7,929 bases of DNA from Methanothrix sp. (GCA_028679775.1 JAJRAX010000230.1:1-7929); one strand, 5' to 3'. Shown: positions 1 through 7,750, counted from the first letter of the stretch. The notes: generated by a model not told the origin, from the sequence alone. A program made the numbers and translations.

Positions 1-161
1 GCAAGTATCAAGAGTCAAGTCTAACGAAGCTTCTTGTTGCTTGTTAGGGTACATCCTGAACTTGTAGGCAGTCTTCATCCCTATCCCTGCTCCATCAAAA
101 TGATTATGGACCCCTAACTAGATATCTATTTCGCTTCAAGTTCAATAGCAGTAGGTACGGC
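1..161. other. Left-edge stretch without a convincing gene
   Basis: No open frame here has coding character. One imperfect inverted repeat is visible: CTAAC-g-AAGC (21-30) can pair with GCTTGTTAG (39-47) around an 8-base loop, with one bulged base. One frame is open from 60 to a TGA at 177-179 and ends in the same residues (IHPIP) as the open frame at the right edge of the window. This may be the decayed 3' end of a tnpB-like gene whose body lay to the left, but the residues before that ending do not clearly match, so no gene is claimed. Confidence 0.4.
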
Positions 162-220
162 ATTCATCCCATCCCCTGAAGGAGATGGGTCTTCTATACC
201 CCTTTACCCCAACGTTATAA
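162..220 (+). repeat. 59-bp mobile-element-end repeat, left copy
   Basis: This 59-base segment recurs as its reverse complement at 7810-7868 with a single mismatch (A at 196, C in the other copy). It contains a hairpin: CCCATC (168-173) pairs with GATGGG (184-189), and inner CC/GG pairs close a TGAA loop. The rest is a pyrimidine-rich tail (TACCCCTTTACCCC) ending in AACGTTATAA. A short hairpin followed by such a tail resembles the right ends of archaeal IS200/IS605 and IS1341-type elements, where the tnpB 3' end and its guide RNA (omega RNA) scaffold lie. The repeat is seen directly; the family assignment is from recollection of such ends. Compared with the right copy, similarity continues a few bases upstream (GGTACG) with a 2-base insertion. 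The outer AAAGGGGTA arm found beside the right copy is missing here. Confidence 0.8.
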
Positions 221-292
221 CGGTGAATTTCCGGTTTTAGGCATCCGTTGCTGATGATAGTCTGACATATGTTGTAAGATGGAATATTAAAT

Positions 293-387
293 GATATTAC
301 TTAACGATATCTATCTATAGATTTACCTAAAATGTGATATCATTACCAAAATTATTAATAATATGGATTGATATAGAAAGAGATATC
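293..387. promoter_or_regulatory. Cluster of GATAT motifs upstream of the chelatase gene
   Basis: GATATC occurs at 306-311, 336-341 (inside the palindrome TGATATCA, 335-342) and 382-387. GATAT without the final C occurs at 293-297 and 370-374. A further GATATC lies farther upstream at 121-126, and the 9-mer GATATCTAT is shared by 121-129 and 306-314. The motif is itself palindromic, so the sites could be operator half-sites for a dimeric regulator of the chelatase gene. The region is AT-rich, which raises the chance of such words, and no regulator is identified. Confidence 0.3.
343..362 (+). promoter_or_regulatory. Candidate archaeal promoter (BRE/TATA) for the chelatase gene
   Basis: An A-rich BRE-like stretch (ACCAAAA, 345-351) runs into a TATA-like element (TTATTAATAATAT, about 352-364). 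Transcription would start roughly 25 bases downstream, near 380-390, giving a 5' leader of about 35-45 bases before the ATG at 426. The surrounding 170 bases are strongly AT-rich compared with the GC-rich coding DNA. Other TATA-like words nearby (for example around 283-290) could serve instead. Confidence 0.4.
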
Positions 388-388
388 A

Positions 389-424
389 ATGAAAAATCGC
401 AATCATAATCATTGGAGAATCTGA
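389..424 (+). CDS. Possible 11-codon leader mini-ORF (MKNRNHNHWRI)
   Basis: ATG at 389-391 opens a frame that ends at TGA 422-424, one base before the chelatase start codon at 426. The product would be eleven residues with an N-H-N-H-W core. Its own ribosome binding site would be only a weak AGAG (379-382). The position suggests a leader peptide coupled to translation of the chelatase gene, and the histidines make a metal-sensing role imaginable. An ORF this short can easily arise by chance, and it may lie partly in or just after the start of the transcript. Confidence 0.2.
   Translation: MKNRNHNHWRI
414..417 (+). promoter_or_regulatory. Ribosome binding site for the chelatase gene
   Basis: GGAG lies 8 bases before the ATG at 426, the only good Shine-Dalgarno match near the 5' end of this frame. 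It supports 426 as the true start. Confidence 0.7.
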
Positions 425-425
425 A

Positions 426-3400
426 ATGTTAATTGCATCTGTAACCTGGAGCAGCGAATTGCCTCTCCTTTTAGAAGGCGCTAAGGAGGTCGGACTGGAC
501 CTGGAAGCCTGGTCCTCCTCCCAGCTCACCGGACCCGATGAGATAGAAAAGTGTCTCGAATCCCTGAATAGAGCGCAGCTCATCCTCCTCCATCCATCAA
601 GCGATGCCTGCTGGGACGAGATCATTGCTGCCCTGAATCCCCAGACGCCAGTGATCTCGTTTGGGCGTGACCCTTCTCATTGGTCTCTCTCTACCGTGCC
701 CCTAGAGGTCACCACGACCGTCAACAAATACGTTCTCTTCGGTGGTCCCGAGAACTACAAAAATATGCTCAAGTATGCCTGCCGCCAGGCATTAGCCCTG
801 GAGCTGGACTATGAGCCACCTCATGAGCTGCTCTGGCAGGGGCTGTATCATCCACGCCATGAGGCGCCCTTCTCATCGCTCGAAGAATACCGGAAGTGGT
901 ACGGCACATCAAACCGTCCGACTGTGGGCATAATGTTCTCTCGAACCTACTGGGCTAATGGGGATCTGGCTGTTGTCAATGCCCTGATAGCTGAGCTGGA
1001 AAAGAGCTTTTCAGTAATTGCCGTCTTTTGCTTTGGCATGGGTGACCGGGATCTTGGGGCCTGGTCAAGTGGCCAGGCAGCTCAGGCATTTTTCAAGGGC
1101 AACGTCGATGCAATCATCAATCTTCAACAGATCTTTCGCAGCATGAATATAAGTGGCGCTGTGGACTCTCTGTCGGAACTCGATGTTCCAGTTTTTCATC
1201 CCCTTCAGGTCTATCATAAGACGGAAGAGGAATGGGAGAAGGACATTCACGGCCTGTCCAGCAACGAGGTGGGCTGGTCGGTGGCCATGCCTGAGTTCGA
1301 GGGAGTGATCGAGCCGCTCATCATAGGAGTAGCTGATAAATCAGTATCTGACGGCGCTCTCATCGAGCGGCATGTTCCACTCACGGATAGGGTCTCCAAG
1401 GTCTCTCGGCGCGTCGGTGCCTGGATTGCCCTTAAAAAAAAGCCCGCCGCCGAGAGAAAGGTTGCGTTTATCCTGCACAATAACCCCTGCGTCTCAGTGG
1501 AAGCATCTGTAGGCGGCGGAGCCCATCTCGATTCCCTGGAGAGCGTAGCTCGAATCATGAACCAGATGTCCGAAGCCGGATATGCCCTGGAAAATCCGCC
1601 AAAGGACGGCAAAGAGCTGATTGAGACCATCATGGGAAGAAAGGCCATCTCCGAGTTCCGCTGGACACCGATAGAAGAGATCGTGCAGAAAGGAGGCGCT
1701 TTAGCCTACCTGAGCGAGCAGGAATATCGGCAGTGGTTCGATCTGCTCTCTCCACCTGTCCGGGATCGGGTGAGCGAGGCCTGGGGTCGTCCGCCGGGCG
1801 AGGAGAAAGACGGCATTCCTGCTGCGATGGTCTATCAGGGAAAGATTGTGATCACTGGTGTGCAATACGGCAATGCCCTGGTCTGCGCCCAGCCGAAAAG
1901 GGGCTGCGCCGGAGCACGCTGCGACGGCCAGGTCTGCAAGATACTGCACGATCCGGAGGTTCCGCCAACTCATCAGTACCTGGCCACCTATCGTTACATC
2001 GAGAAGTGCTTTGGAGCTGACGTGATCGTGGATGTGGGAACGCACGGCAACCTGGAATTCCTGCCGGGCAAGTCTGTAGGCCTCTCAGGCGACTGCTATC
2101 CTGATATTGGGATTGGCGATATGCCGCACCTGTACATCTACAACTCCGATAACCCGCCGGAGGGAACCATCGCCAAGCGGAGGAGCTATGCGGTCCTCGT
2201 CGATCACATGCAGGCGGTTATGACCGACTCTGATCTTTATGGTGAGCTAAAAGAGCTTGAGGATAAGATCGCCGAGTACAAGCGAGCCGTAGTCTCAGAT
2301 GGAGCAAGAGCCCATGCGCTGGAGCATATCATACTGGGCCTCCTGGAGAAGAGCAATCTGGCCAAGGAGATCAAGCTTGAGAAGCTTACGGCTCAGGGTG
2401 CCAGCTTCGAGCAGATTTTAGAGAGGGCTCACGACAAGATCTCTCAGCTCTACAACACCCAGATTCCCGACGGCATGCATATCTTCGGAGAGCTTCCAGA
2501 AGGAAAACGAAGGGAAGAGATGGTTCGATCCATACTGCGTCCCGAAGTTAGAAAGGCCGCCGCCTCGTTACTCGGAAAAGAGGTTACGACAAGGATCGAG
2601 GACCTGCAGGTTATAGACCAGCTCGGCCAGGATCTCGTAAGCGCCATGATGGCTGATTATGCCTCAGGAAACGGCGGAAACGACGGAGAAAATAAAGGAG
2701 CAAATCTTTTGGCACTTCGGCAGGCATATGAGATTAAGGCCTCGGACGGCCTGACGGCCTTGCAGGATAGAGTGCGAGATCTCTGTCGGAGAATAGAGGA
2801 CTCGAAGGAGATGGAGAGCCTTTTGCACGGATTCTCTGGAGGCTACATCAAGCCCGGACCGTCTGGTCTTGTCACCAAAGGAAAGATCGAGATTCTTCCA
2901 ACGGGCCGCAACTTCTTCTCGCTTGATCCATCATCCATTCCCACCGAGGCTGCCTGGATGGTAGGCAGAAAACTGGCCAACAGTCTCATCGAGAAGTATC
3001 GAAAGGAGCAGGGACGGTCTCCGGAGAACGTGGCCATGTTCTGGATGGCAGGAGACGTGATGTATGCCGATGGTGAGCAGATGGCTCAGATGTTCTACCT
3101 CATCGGCGTCGAGCCCATCTGGAAAGGAGGCAAGCTGAAGGGCTACCAAGTGATACCGATCGAGGATCTGGGCCGGCCTAGGATCGACCTCACAGTGAGG
3201 GTCTCAGGAATCACCCGCGACTGCTTCTACAACTGCATCGAAATCATGGATCAGGCCATCAATGAGTTAGCTGCTCTGGACGAGCCTGTCGAGATGAACT
3301 TCCTGCATAAGCATGATCTGGAGAACGGCCAGACTCCACGGATCTTCGCCAGCCGACCGGGGACTTACGGGAACGGAGTGAACCTGGCAGTCTACGCCAG

Positions 3401-4154
3401 CGCATGGAAGAAGGATAAAGACCTGTCAGACGTATTCATCTATTGGAACGGCTACGCCTATGGCAAAGGGTTCTTTGGCGAGGAGTCCCAGGACCGGCTG
3501 ATCAAGCAACTGAAGAGCGTGGACGTCACATTCAACAAGACCACCACGGACGAAAAAGATCTCTTCGGCTGCTGTTGCTACTTCGGCAATCACGGGGGCA
3601 TGACTGCTGCTGCTCGACAGGTTTCCGGAAAAGAGGTCGAAGCCTACTACGGAGATACAAGAGACGCCGATCACGTCGAGGTTCGGGATCTCGCCGACGA
3701 GGTCCGACGCGTTGTCAGGACGAAGCTGCTCAACCCCAAGTGGATCGAAGGGATGAAGAGGCACGGCTACAAGGGAGCCGGCGACATCTCAAAGCGCGTC
3801 GGTCGTGTTTACGGCTGGGAGGCGACGACCCAGGAGGTGGACGACTGGATCTTTGACGATATAGCAAAGACCTTCATCATGGACGAGGAGAACCGCAAGT
3901 TCTTCCAGGAGAACAACCCCTGGGCCATGGAGGAGATGGGCCGGAGGCTACTGGAAGCCGAGCAGAGAGGTTTGTGGAAGGCTGACCCGGAGGTCCTGGA
4001 TGCACTCAAGAACCTCTATCTGGAGATCGAGGGCTGGATGGAGGAGAAGATGGGCGATGTGGAAGGCGAGTTCCAGGGAGGATCGATAGACGTCATCAAC
4101 GCAGACGAGGTCAAAGCCTGGAAGGAGAAGATGGCAAAGGTGATAGGATCTTGA
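426..4154 (+). CDS. cobN: CobN/BchH-type metal chelatase large subunit
   Basis: This is the large porphyrin/corrin-binding subunit of the CobN/BchH/ChlH family, cytoplasmic, which with AAA+ partner subunits inserts Co2+ or Mg2+ into a tetrapyrrole. The 1242 residues are a normal full length. Residues 1-130 form a variable N-terminal part, and the CobN/Mg-chelatase domain covers most of the rest. Key landmarks are the family block around QPKRG (489-493), PTHQYLATYRYIEK, G-T-H-G-N-L-E-F-L-P-G-K (H540) followed by AKRR and VDHMQAV, then DLFG-CCC-YFGNHGG (C1048-1050, H1055), NPKWIEGMKRHGYKGA and GWEATT. A cysteine cluster (C487, C494, C499, C504) sits just before the HGN block. A Gly/Asn-rich linker (747-758) separates two lobes. 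No AAA+ partner (CobS/T or ChlI/D) is in the window. Methanogens insert cobalt early with CbiX-type chelatases, so the substrate of this protein is uncertain: cobalamin, another tetrapyrrole or a regulatory role are all possible. The family call is firm; the metal and substrate are not. Confidence 0.93.
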   Translation: MLIASVTWSSELPLLLEGAKEVGLDLEAWSSSQLTGPDEIEKCLESLNRAQLILLHPSSDACWDEIIAALNPQTPVISFGRDPSHWSLSTVPLEVTTTVNKYVLFGGPENYKNMLKYACRQALALELDYEPPHELLWQGLYHPRHEAPFSSLEEYRKWYGTSNRPTVGIMFSRTYWANGDLAVVNALIAELEKSFSVIAVFCFGMGDRDLGAWSSGQAAQAFFKGNVDAIINLQQIFRSMNISGAVDSLSELDVPVFHPLQVYHKTEEEWEKDIHGLSSNEVGWSVAMPEFEGVIEPLIIGVADKSVSDGALIERHVPLTDRVSKVSRRVGAWIALKKKPAAERKVAFILHNNPCVSVEASVGGGAHLDSLESVARIMNQMSEAGYALENPPKDGKELIETIMGRKAISEFRWTPIEEIVQKGGALAYLSEQEYRQWFDLLSPPVRDRVSEAWGRPPGEEKDGIPAAMVYQGKIVITGVQYGNALVCAQPKRGCAGARCDGQVCKILHDPEVPPTHQYLATYRYIEKCFGADVIVDVGTHGNLEFLPGKSVGLSGDCYPDIGIGDMPHLYIYNSDNPPEGTIAKRRSYAVLVDHMQAVMTDSDLYGELKELEDKIAEYKRAVVSDGARAHALEHIILGLLEKSNLAKEIKLEKLTAQGASFEQILERAHDKISQLYNTQIPDGMHIFGELPEGKRREEMVRSILRPEVRKAAASLLGKEVTTRIEDLQVIDQLGQDLVSAMMADYASGNGGNDGENKGANLLALRQAYEIKASDGLTALQDRVRDLCRRIEDSKEMESLLHGFSGGYIKPGPSGLVTKGKIEILPTGRNFFSLDPSSIPTEAAWMVGRKLANSLIEKYRKEQGRSPENVAMFWMAGDVMYADGEQMAQMFYLIGVEPIWKGGKLKGYQVIPIEDLGRPRIDLTVRVSGITRDCFYNCIEIMDQAINELAALDEPVEMNFLHKHDLENGQTPRIFASRPGTYGNGVNLAVYASAWKKDKDLSDVFIYWNGYAYGKGFFGEESQDRLIKQLKSVDVTFNKTTTDEKDLFGCCCYFGNHGGMTAAARQVSGKEVEAYYGDTRDADHVEVRDLADEVRRVVRTKLLNPKWIEGMKRHGYKGAGDISKRVGRVYGWEATTQEVDDWIFDDIAKTFIMDEENRKFFQENNPWAMEEMGRRLLEAEQRGLWKADPEVLDALKNLYLEIEGWMEEKMGDVEGEFQGGSIDVINADEVKAWKEKMAKVIGS

Positions 4155-4155
4155 G

Positions 4156-4177
4156 TGGGTCCAAGGCTGGGTCCAAG
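4156..4177 (+). repeat. Tandem 10-bp repeat after the chelatase stop
   Basis: TGGGTCCAAG occurs at 4156-4165 and again at 4168-4177, a 12-base period starting two bases after the chelatase TGA. This may be a small duplication in the 3' untranslated region. No function is apparent. Confidence 0.6.
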
Positions 4178-4250
4178 ACAAAGCATTGCCCTGGCCCTAC
4201 TATCGTTTCCGTCACTTGATATTGCAGGAAGGGAAATAGAGTTGCAGCGG

Positions 4251-4262
4251 TTTTATCTTTTT
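4251..4262 (+). terminator. Oligo-T terminator candidate for the chelatase gene
   Basis: TTTTATCTTTTT on the plus strand lies about 97 bases after the chelatase stop. Archaeal RNA polymerase terminates at U-rich tracts without needing a hairpin, and this is the only such tract in the convergent intergenic region. No comparable T tract is seen on the minus strand for the opposing operon. Confidence 0.45.
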
Positions 4263-4308
4263 GGGTGTAGGGGCCAAGAAGACCGCAGCCCTTCAGGGTG
4301 GGGAGGAA
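4261..4308 (-). repeat. Possible degenerate third copy of the 59-bp repeat
   Basis: Read on the minus strand, this segment matches the terminal repeat in the same order and with nearly the same spacing: TTC-TCCC, CCCTGAAGG, GGTCTTCT, CCCCT, CCCAA. By hand alignment about 35 of 50 columns agree, with two gaps. It begins 4 bases past the TAG of the CoA-transferase gene and has the same orientation as the right copy. The pairing arms of the hairpin are partly lost (GATGGG has become CTGCGG). Base composition is biased to C and T, so some of the match could be chance. Confidence 0.4.
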
Positions 4309-4312
4309 GTCA

Positions 4313-6244
4313 CTACCGAAACATCGCCTTCATCTCAAAAACCCCCTGCTCATTTCTCTTGCTGACGTCAAATCCCATCTTCTTAAAAAGCCGGAAGACT
4401 GGGTCGTTGCCGACCAGAACCTCAGCCGTGAATCCAAGGAGCCCCTGCCTCTTGGCGAGATAAGTCAGATAGCTGAGCAGCTCTCCGGCTACGCCCTTTT
4501 TCTGGCAGTCATCCCTGACCACGAGAGCTACGTCAGCCGTGTACATGTCACTGTTCATGCCGTACTGGCCGATGCCGCAGATAGACTGCCTTTCATCGTC
4601 CTCCAAGACCGCCACCAGCACCATCTTGGTGAAGTAGTCCACAGCCACAAACTTTTGCAGGACTTCATGGGGAATATCCCTTCGAGCGGATATGAACCTC
4701 TGATACATGCTCTCGTTTGATAAGGAGTAGAAAAATTCCTTGAGCATCGGCTCATCGCTGATCTTGATAGGTCTGATCAACAGTGGCAATCCGGCCCTTG
4801 TGGTCTTTCGAACCTCCAGATCCTCCGGGTACTCGCCCTTTATGCCGGGAATGAATGCCTGATCCGGATAGATGAGATGCAGCCTCTTTGCCTCCTCGAT
4901 CAGCCAGTGCCGAAAACCTGGGTGAGCGATTGAGATGAGGTCCATAGCCCTCTCTCGAATGCTCTTGCCGTGCAGGTAGGCTATGCCGTACTCGGTTACC
5001 ACGTAATGAATGTCTCCCCGCGTGAGAGTGACTGCCGCACCCTCTCTCAGGAATGGAACGATTCGGGACACGACCGGCCCTCGAGAAGATGCTCCTGCCG
5101 ACCCATCCGGCTCCGCGCTCTGAGCAGTGGAAGGAAGGGCAAGAATGGTCTTGCCATCATGAGCCAAGGCCGCGCCCCTCATGAAGTCTGCTTGTCCGCC
5201 AATGCCGCTGTAAAATCTGTGCCCCAGAGATTCCGATGTAGCCTGACCTGTGAGATCAACCTCCAGAGCACTGTTGATGGCCGTCATCTTCCTGTTTTTA
5301 GCTATGATGAGTGGGTTGTTGGTGTAGTCGATGCTCCGAAACTCCACAGACCTGTTGCCCCTCAGAAAATCGAATGTCTTCTTTTTGCCCATGCAGAAGG
5401 TTGCTATGCTCTTTCCCGGATGCAGGCTCTTTTGACTGTTGTCCACCGCGCCCGCTTCCATCAGCCGGGCGATGCCATCCCCAAAGAGCTCGGTATGCAC
5501 TCCCAGATGCCTCTTCAGAGAGAGGCCTGATACGATGGCATTGGGGATGCTGCCGTACCCCACCTGGATGGTTGATCCGTCCTCCACAATGCGGGATACG
5601 TACCCACCAATCTTAAGGGCCACCTCTCCTGGCACGTCCTCGATGTACTCCAGCAGCGGCTCATCTCTGGCTATGATGTAGTCCACGTCATCCATGCAAA
5701 TCCATCCGTCGCCGTCCACCGCCGGCATAAAGGAGTTGGGCTGAACGATGACGATTCCCGCCTTCTCCACCACTGCCCGGACTATGTCAACACTAACCCC
5801 CAGGTTCATGTTCCCATCCAGGTCGGGCGGAGTGGTCTGGATCAGAGCCACGTCGAGCGGTATCCTGCCTGAGCGGATCAGTCCCGGCAGGGCTGAGAGA
5901 AATATGGGCGTGTAGTCGGCCTCGGCTCGGTTAACGGCTTTTCTCACGCTCTCGCCTATGAAAAAAGAGTTAAGCCGGAAGTTATCTTTGAACTTTTCAT
6001 CCGTGTAGGGGGCCACGCCAAGAGTGACTATGTTTATCAGCTCGGCATCTATGAAGGCCTTGGGCTGATTCTTTGCGAATTCCAGGAGAGACCTGACCAA
6101 ATACTGGGGCTCGCCACAGCCTGTGCCCACGAATATCCGGTCGCCAGGGCGAATATTCTCGAAGATGAACCTCTCCTGATCCCAGAACTTGCCGGGCCAT
6201 TTCTTTTTTATCTCTTCCCAGAAAGCTGCAGTATTTTCTTTCAT
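4313..6244 (-). CDS. Acetyl-CoA hydrolase/CoA-transferase fused to GNAT acetyltransferase
   Basis: This 643-residue cytoplasmic protein has two domains. Residues about 10-460 are an acetyl-CoA hydrolase/transferase of the 4-hydroxybutyrate/succinyl-CoA:acetate CoA-transferase family. They show GSIPNAI (231-237), LGVHTELFGDG (E252 is the probable catalytic glutamate that carries CoA), GIGGQADF (347-354) and VTEYGIA (416-422). Residues about 487-643 are a GNAT domain with the acetyl-CoA pyrophosphate-binding loop Q-K-K-G-V-A (581-586) and the typical ending N-D-P-V-F-R-L-F-K-K-M-G-F. The fusion order and length match the known bifunctional acetyl-CoA hydrolase/transferase-GNAT proteins. The first domain would exchange or hydrolyse acyl-CoA; the second probably acetylates a protein lysine, as Pat-type fusions do for acetyl-CoA synthetase, but the target is unknown. 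The ATG overlaps the antiporter stop by 4 bases (ATGA) and has no good Shine-Dalgarno site, so translation is probably coupled to that gene. Family assignments are firm; substrates are inferred. Confidence 0.92.
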   Translation of the reverse strand: MKENTAAFWEEIKKKWPGKFWDQERFIFENIRPGDRIFVGTGCGEPQYLVRSLLEFAKNQPKAFIDAELINIVTLGVAPYTDEKFKDNFRLNSFFIGESVRKAVNRAEADYTPIFLSALPGLIRSGRIPLDVALIQTTPPDLDGNMNLGVSVDIVRAVVEKAGIVIVQPNSFMPAVDGDGWICMDDVDYIIARDEPLLEYIEDVPGEVALKIGGYVSRIVEDGSTIQVGYGSIPNAIVSGLSLKRHLGVHTELFGDGIARLMEAGAVDNSQKSLHPGKSIATFCMGKKKTFDFLRGNRSVEFRSIDYTNNPLIIAKNRKMTAINSALEVDLTGQATSESLGHRFYSGIGGQADFMRGAALAHDGKTILALPSTAQSAEPDGSAGASSRGPVVSRIVPFLREGAAVTLTRGDIHYVVTEYGIAYLHGKSIRERAMDLISIAHPGFRHWLIEEAKRLHLIYPDQAFIPGIKGEYPEDLEVRKTTRAGLPLLIRPIKISDEPMLKEFFYSLSNESMYQRFISARRDIPHEVLQKFVAVDYFTKMVLVAVLEDDERQSICGIGQYGMNSDMYTADVALVVRDDCQKKGVAGELLSYLTYLAKRQGLLGFTAEVLVGNDPVFRLFKKMGFDVSKRNEQGVFEMKAMFR

Positions 6245-7749
6245 ATAAGATCTGATTTCTCTTTTGTCGTATCTGCGAACCAGCTCCGCAAATTGCTCAG
6301 ATGCTCCGGATCGTCCGACTCAGATAGTGCAAAGAGAATATCTCCCTGCACCAGGATCGTGCTGCCGGATGGGATGATAAAGTCATCACCTCTCTTGATC
6401 ATGGCAATAATTATGTCCTGGGAAAGCCCCAGATCGATAACCCTTTTGCCGATGGCAGGCGCCCCATCGAAGACCGGCAATTCAATTATCTTCTCTATAA
6501 AACCGACTCCTGCAGGACAGTGGATTTTAAATTCGGATTCATTTCGTTGAGGTGCATCGAGTCCAAGCAATCGAGCTAATGAAGATATGGTAGAACCCTG
6601 GACAAGCGCTGACGTAAGGACTATAAAGAATACAAAATTAAATATCCGGTCTGCCTGGAAGAGGCCTGCAATAAGCGGAAAAGTGGCCAGGATAATGGGA
6701 GCTGCACCCTTCAGGCCGACCCATGAGACGAGCACCTTCTCCTTAACTGACAGCCCGCTGCCGATCGTGCACACAAAAACGCTCACCGGTCGGGCCAGGA
6801 ACATGAGTACCAGGGAGATGAGAAGGCCATCTGCTGCAATTGGGATTAGACGATTGGGAAAAACCAGAAGTCCTAGAGCCAGAAACATTACAATCTGCAT
6901 CAGCCAGGCAGCGCTGTCGTGGATTCTCCGCAACATTCTTTTGTGAATGAAATCTGTGTTTCCTAAAGAGATTCCTGCCAGATAAACAGCTAAAAAGCCG
7001 TTGCCCTCCAGAAGGCAGGTGAGGCCATATGTCAACAGCACCAGGGATATGGTCAGAACTGGATAGAGGCCCTCGCATCCCAGCTTGATGCGATTGATGA
7101 TTCTGCTTATTGTTTTGCCGGACAGATATCCAATGACCGCACCCAGAGCCATCTCCTGGGCAAATGAAGGAATTATGCTCGTAACAGAGGTCAGTTCTCC
7201 GGAAATATATGAGACCAGGCTAATTGTCAGAAATATAGCCATGGGATCGTTGCTGCCTGACTCCAGCTCGAGAAGGGGCTGTAGATTTCCTTTGAGGCGG
7301 ACATTGCTCGATCTTAAAACCATAAAGACTGCAGCAGCATCGGTTGCGGAGACGATGGCTCCAAGAAGCATGGCTTCCAAAATAGGGAGATTGAGCAGGT
7401 AGATGGCAAGCCAGCCAACTATCGCCGCAGTAATCATGACGCCAAGCGTTGAGAGAGCAAAACCCCTCCAGAAGATGGGCTGAATGTCATTCCATTTGGT
7501 CTGCAGTCCGCCGTCGAACAGTATGAATATTAGAGCTGTAATCCCCAGGCATTGGGCCAGCCAGGGATCGGCGAAAAAGATTCCGCCAGGCCCCTCTGAT
7601 CCGGCCAGCATGCCAATTAAAAGAAAGAGAAGCAGAGCCGGAACACCAAGTCGTCCTGATGCTTTGCTGGCTGCAATGCTAAGAAGAAGCAGAATCGAGA
7701 TCCCCAGTAGCAGATGATCTATTAACAGCATCTGCATAATTGTGGGCAC
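6241..7749 (-). CDS. K+/H+ (CPA1, NhaP2/CvrA-like) antiporter with RCK_C tail
   Basis: This is a membrane cation/proton antiporter of the CPA1 family, closest in motifs to NhaP2/CvrA. Residues 8-390 are strongly hydrophobic, with about 12-13 membrane segments. Signature sites are SATDAAAVF (134-142, D137), ELESGSNDPMA (161-171, with the N167-D168 pair expected to bind the cation), LARPVSV (R320) and SWVGLKGAAPII (342-353). Residues about 412-480 form a TrkA_C/RCK_C ligand-binding domain (SGSTILVQGD at 461-470), a cytoplasmic regulatory tail. At 502 residues it lacks the extra C-terminal CorC_HlyC-type domain of the E. coli protein, which is about 578 residues long. The listed start is GTG at 7747-7749. 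An ATG at 7735-7737 (residue 5) is at least as likely because GGTG (7747-7750) sits 9 bases before it. It is the first gene of a two-gene operon with the CoA-transferase-GNAT gene. Whether K+ or Na+ is carried cannot be told from the sequence. Confidence 0.92.
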   Translation of the reverse strand: MPTIMQMLLIDHLLLGISILLLLSIAASKASGRLGVPALLLFLLIGMLAGSEGPGGIFFADPWLAQCLGITALIFILFDGGLQTKWNDIQPIFWRGFALSTLGVMITAAIVGWLAIYLLNLPILEAMLLGAIVSATDAAAVFMVLRSSNVRLKGNLQPLLELESGSNDPMAIFLTISLVSYISGELTSVTSIIPSFAQEMALGAVIGYLSGKTISRIINRIKLGCEGLYPVLTISLVLLTYGLTCLLEGNGFLAVYLAGISLGNTDFIHKRMLRRIHDSAAWLMQIVMFLALGLLVFPNRLIPIAADGLLISLVLMFLARPVSVFVCTIGSGLSVKEKVLVSWVGLKGAAPIILATFPLIAGLFQADRIFNFVFFIVLTSALVQGSTISSLARLLGLDAPQRNESEFKIHCPAGVGFIEKIIELPVFDGAPAIGKRVIDLGLSQDIIIAMIKRGDDFIIPSGSTILVQGDILFALSESDDPEHLSNLRSWFADTTKEKSDLI

Positions 7750-7750
7750 C
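7747..7750 (-). promoter_or_regulatory. Ribosome-binding-site candidate that bears on the antiporter start
   Basis: On the minus strand GGTG (part of the archaeal GGAGGTGATC consensus) lies 9 bases before ATG 7735-7737 and overlaps the alternative GTG start at 7747-7749. The GTG has no Shine-Dalgarno match of its own, so the ATG giving MQMLLIDHLLLG may be the real start. Confidence 0.4.

Noticed and set aside
1434..1441. Run of eight A bases inside the chelatase gene, a possible frameshift or slippage site
   Set aside because: The reading frame is intact across it and encodes K337-K339; both alternative frames stop within about 25 codons and would give only an N-terminal fragment. Known programmed frameshifting in chelatase systems concerns chlD, not this subunit.
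1247..1648. 133-codon open frame on the minus strand inside the chelatase gene
   Set aside because: It is fully antisense to a well-conserved domain, has no recognisable motif or ribosome binding site, and similar antisense frames appear along the whole gene.
3443..3856. 137-codon plus-strand frame within the chelatase gene
   Set aside because: Its Arg-rich composition is a frame-shifted reading of the GC-rich 3' part of the chelatase gene, and the true frame there holds the conserved NHGG and HGYKGA motifs.
4970..5530. 186-codon plus-strand frame opposite the CoA-transferase domain
   Set aside because: It is antisense to conserved catalytic motifs, with no family resemblance in its product.
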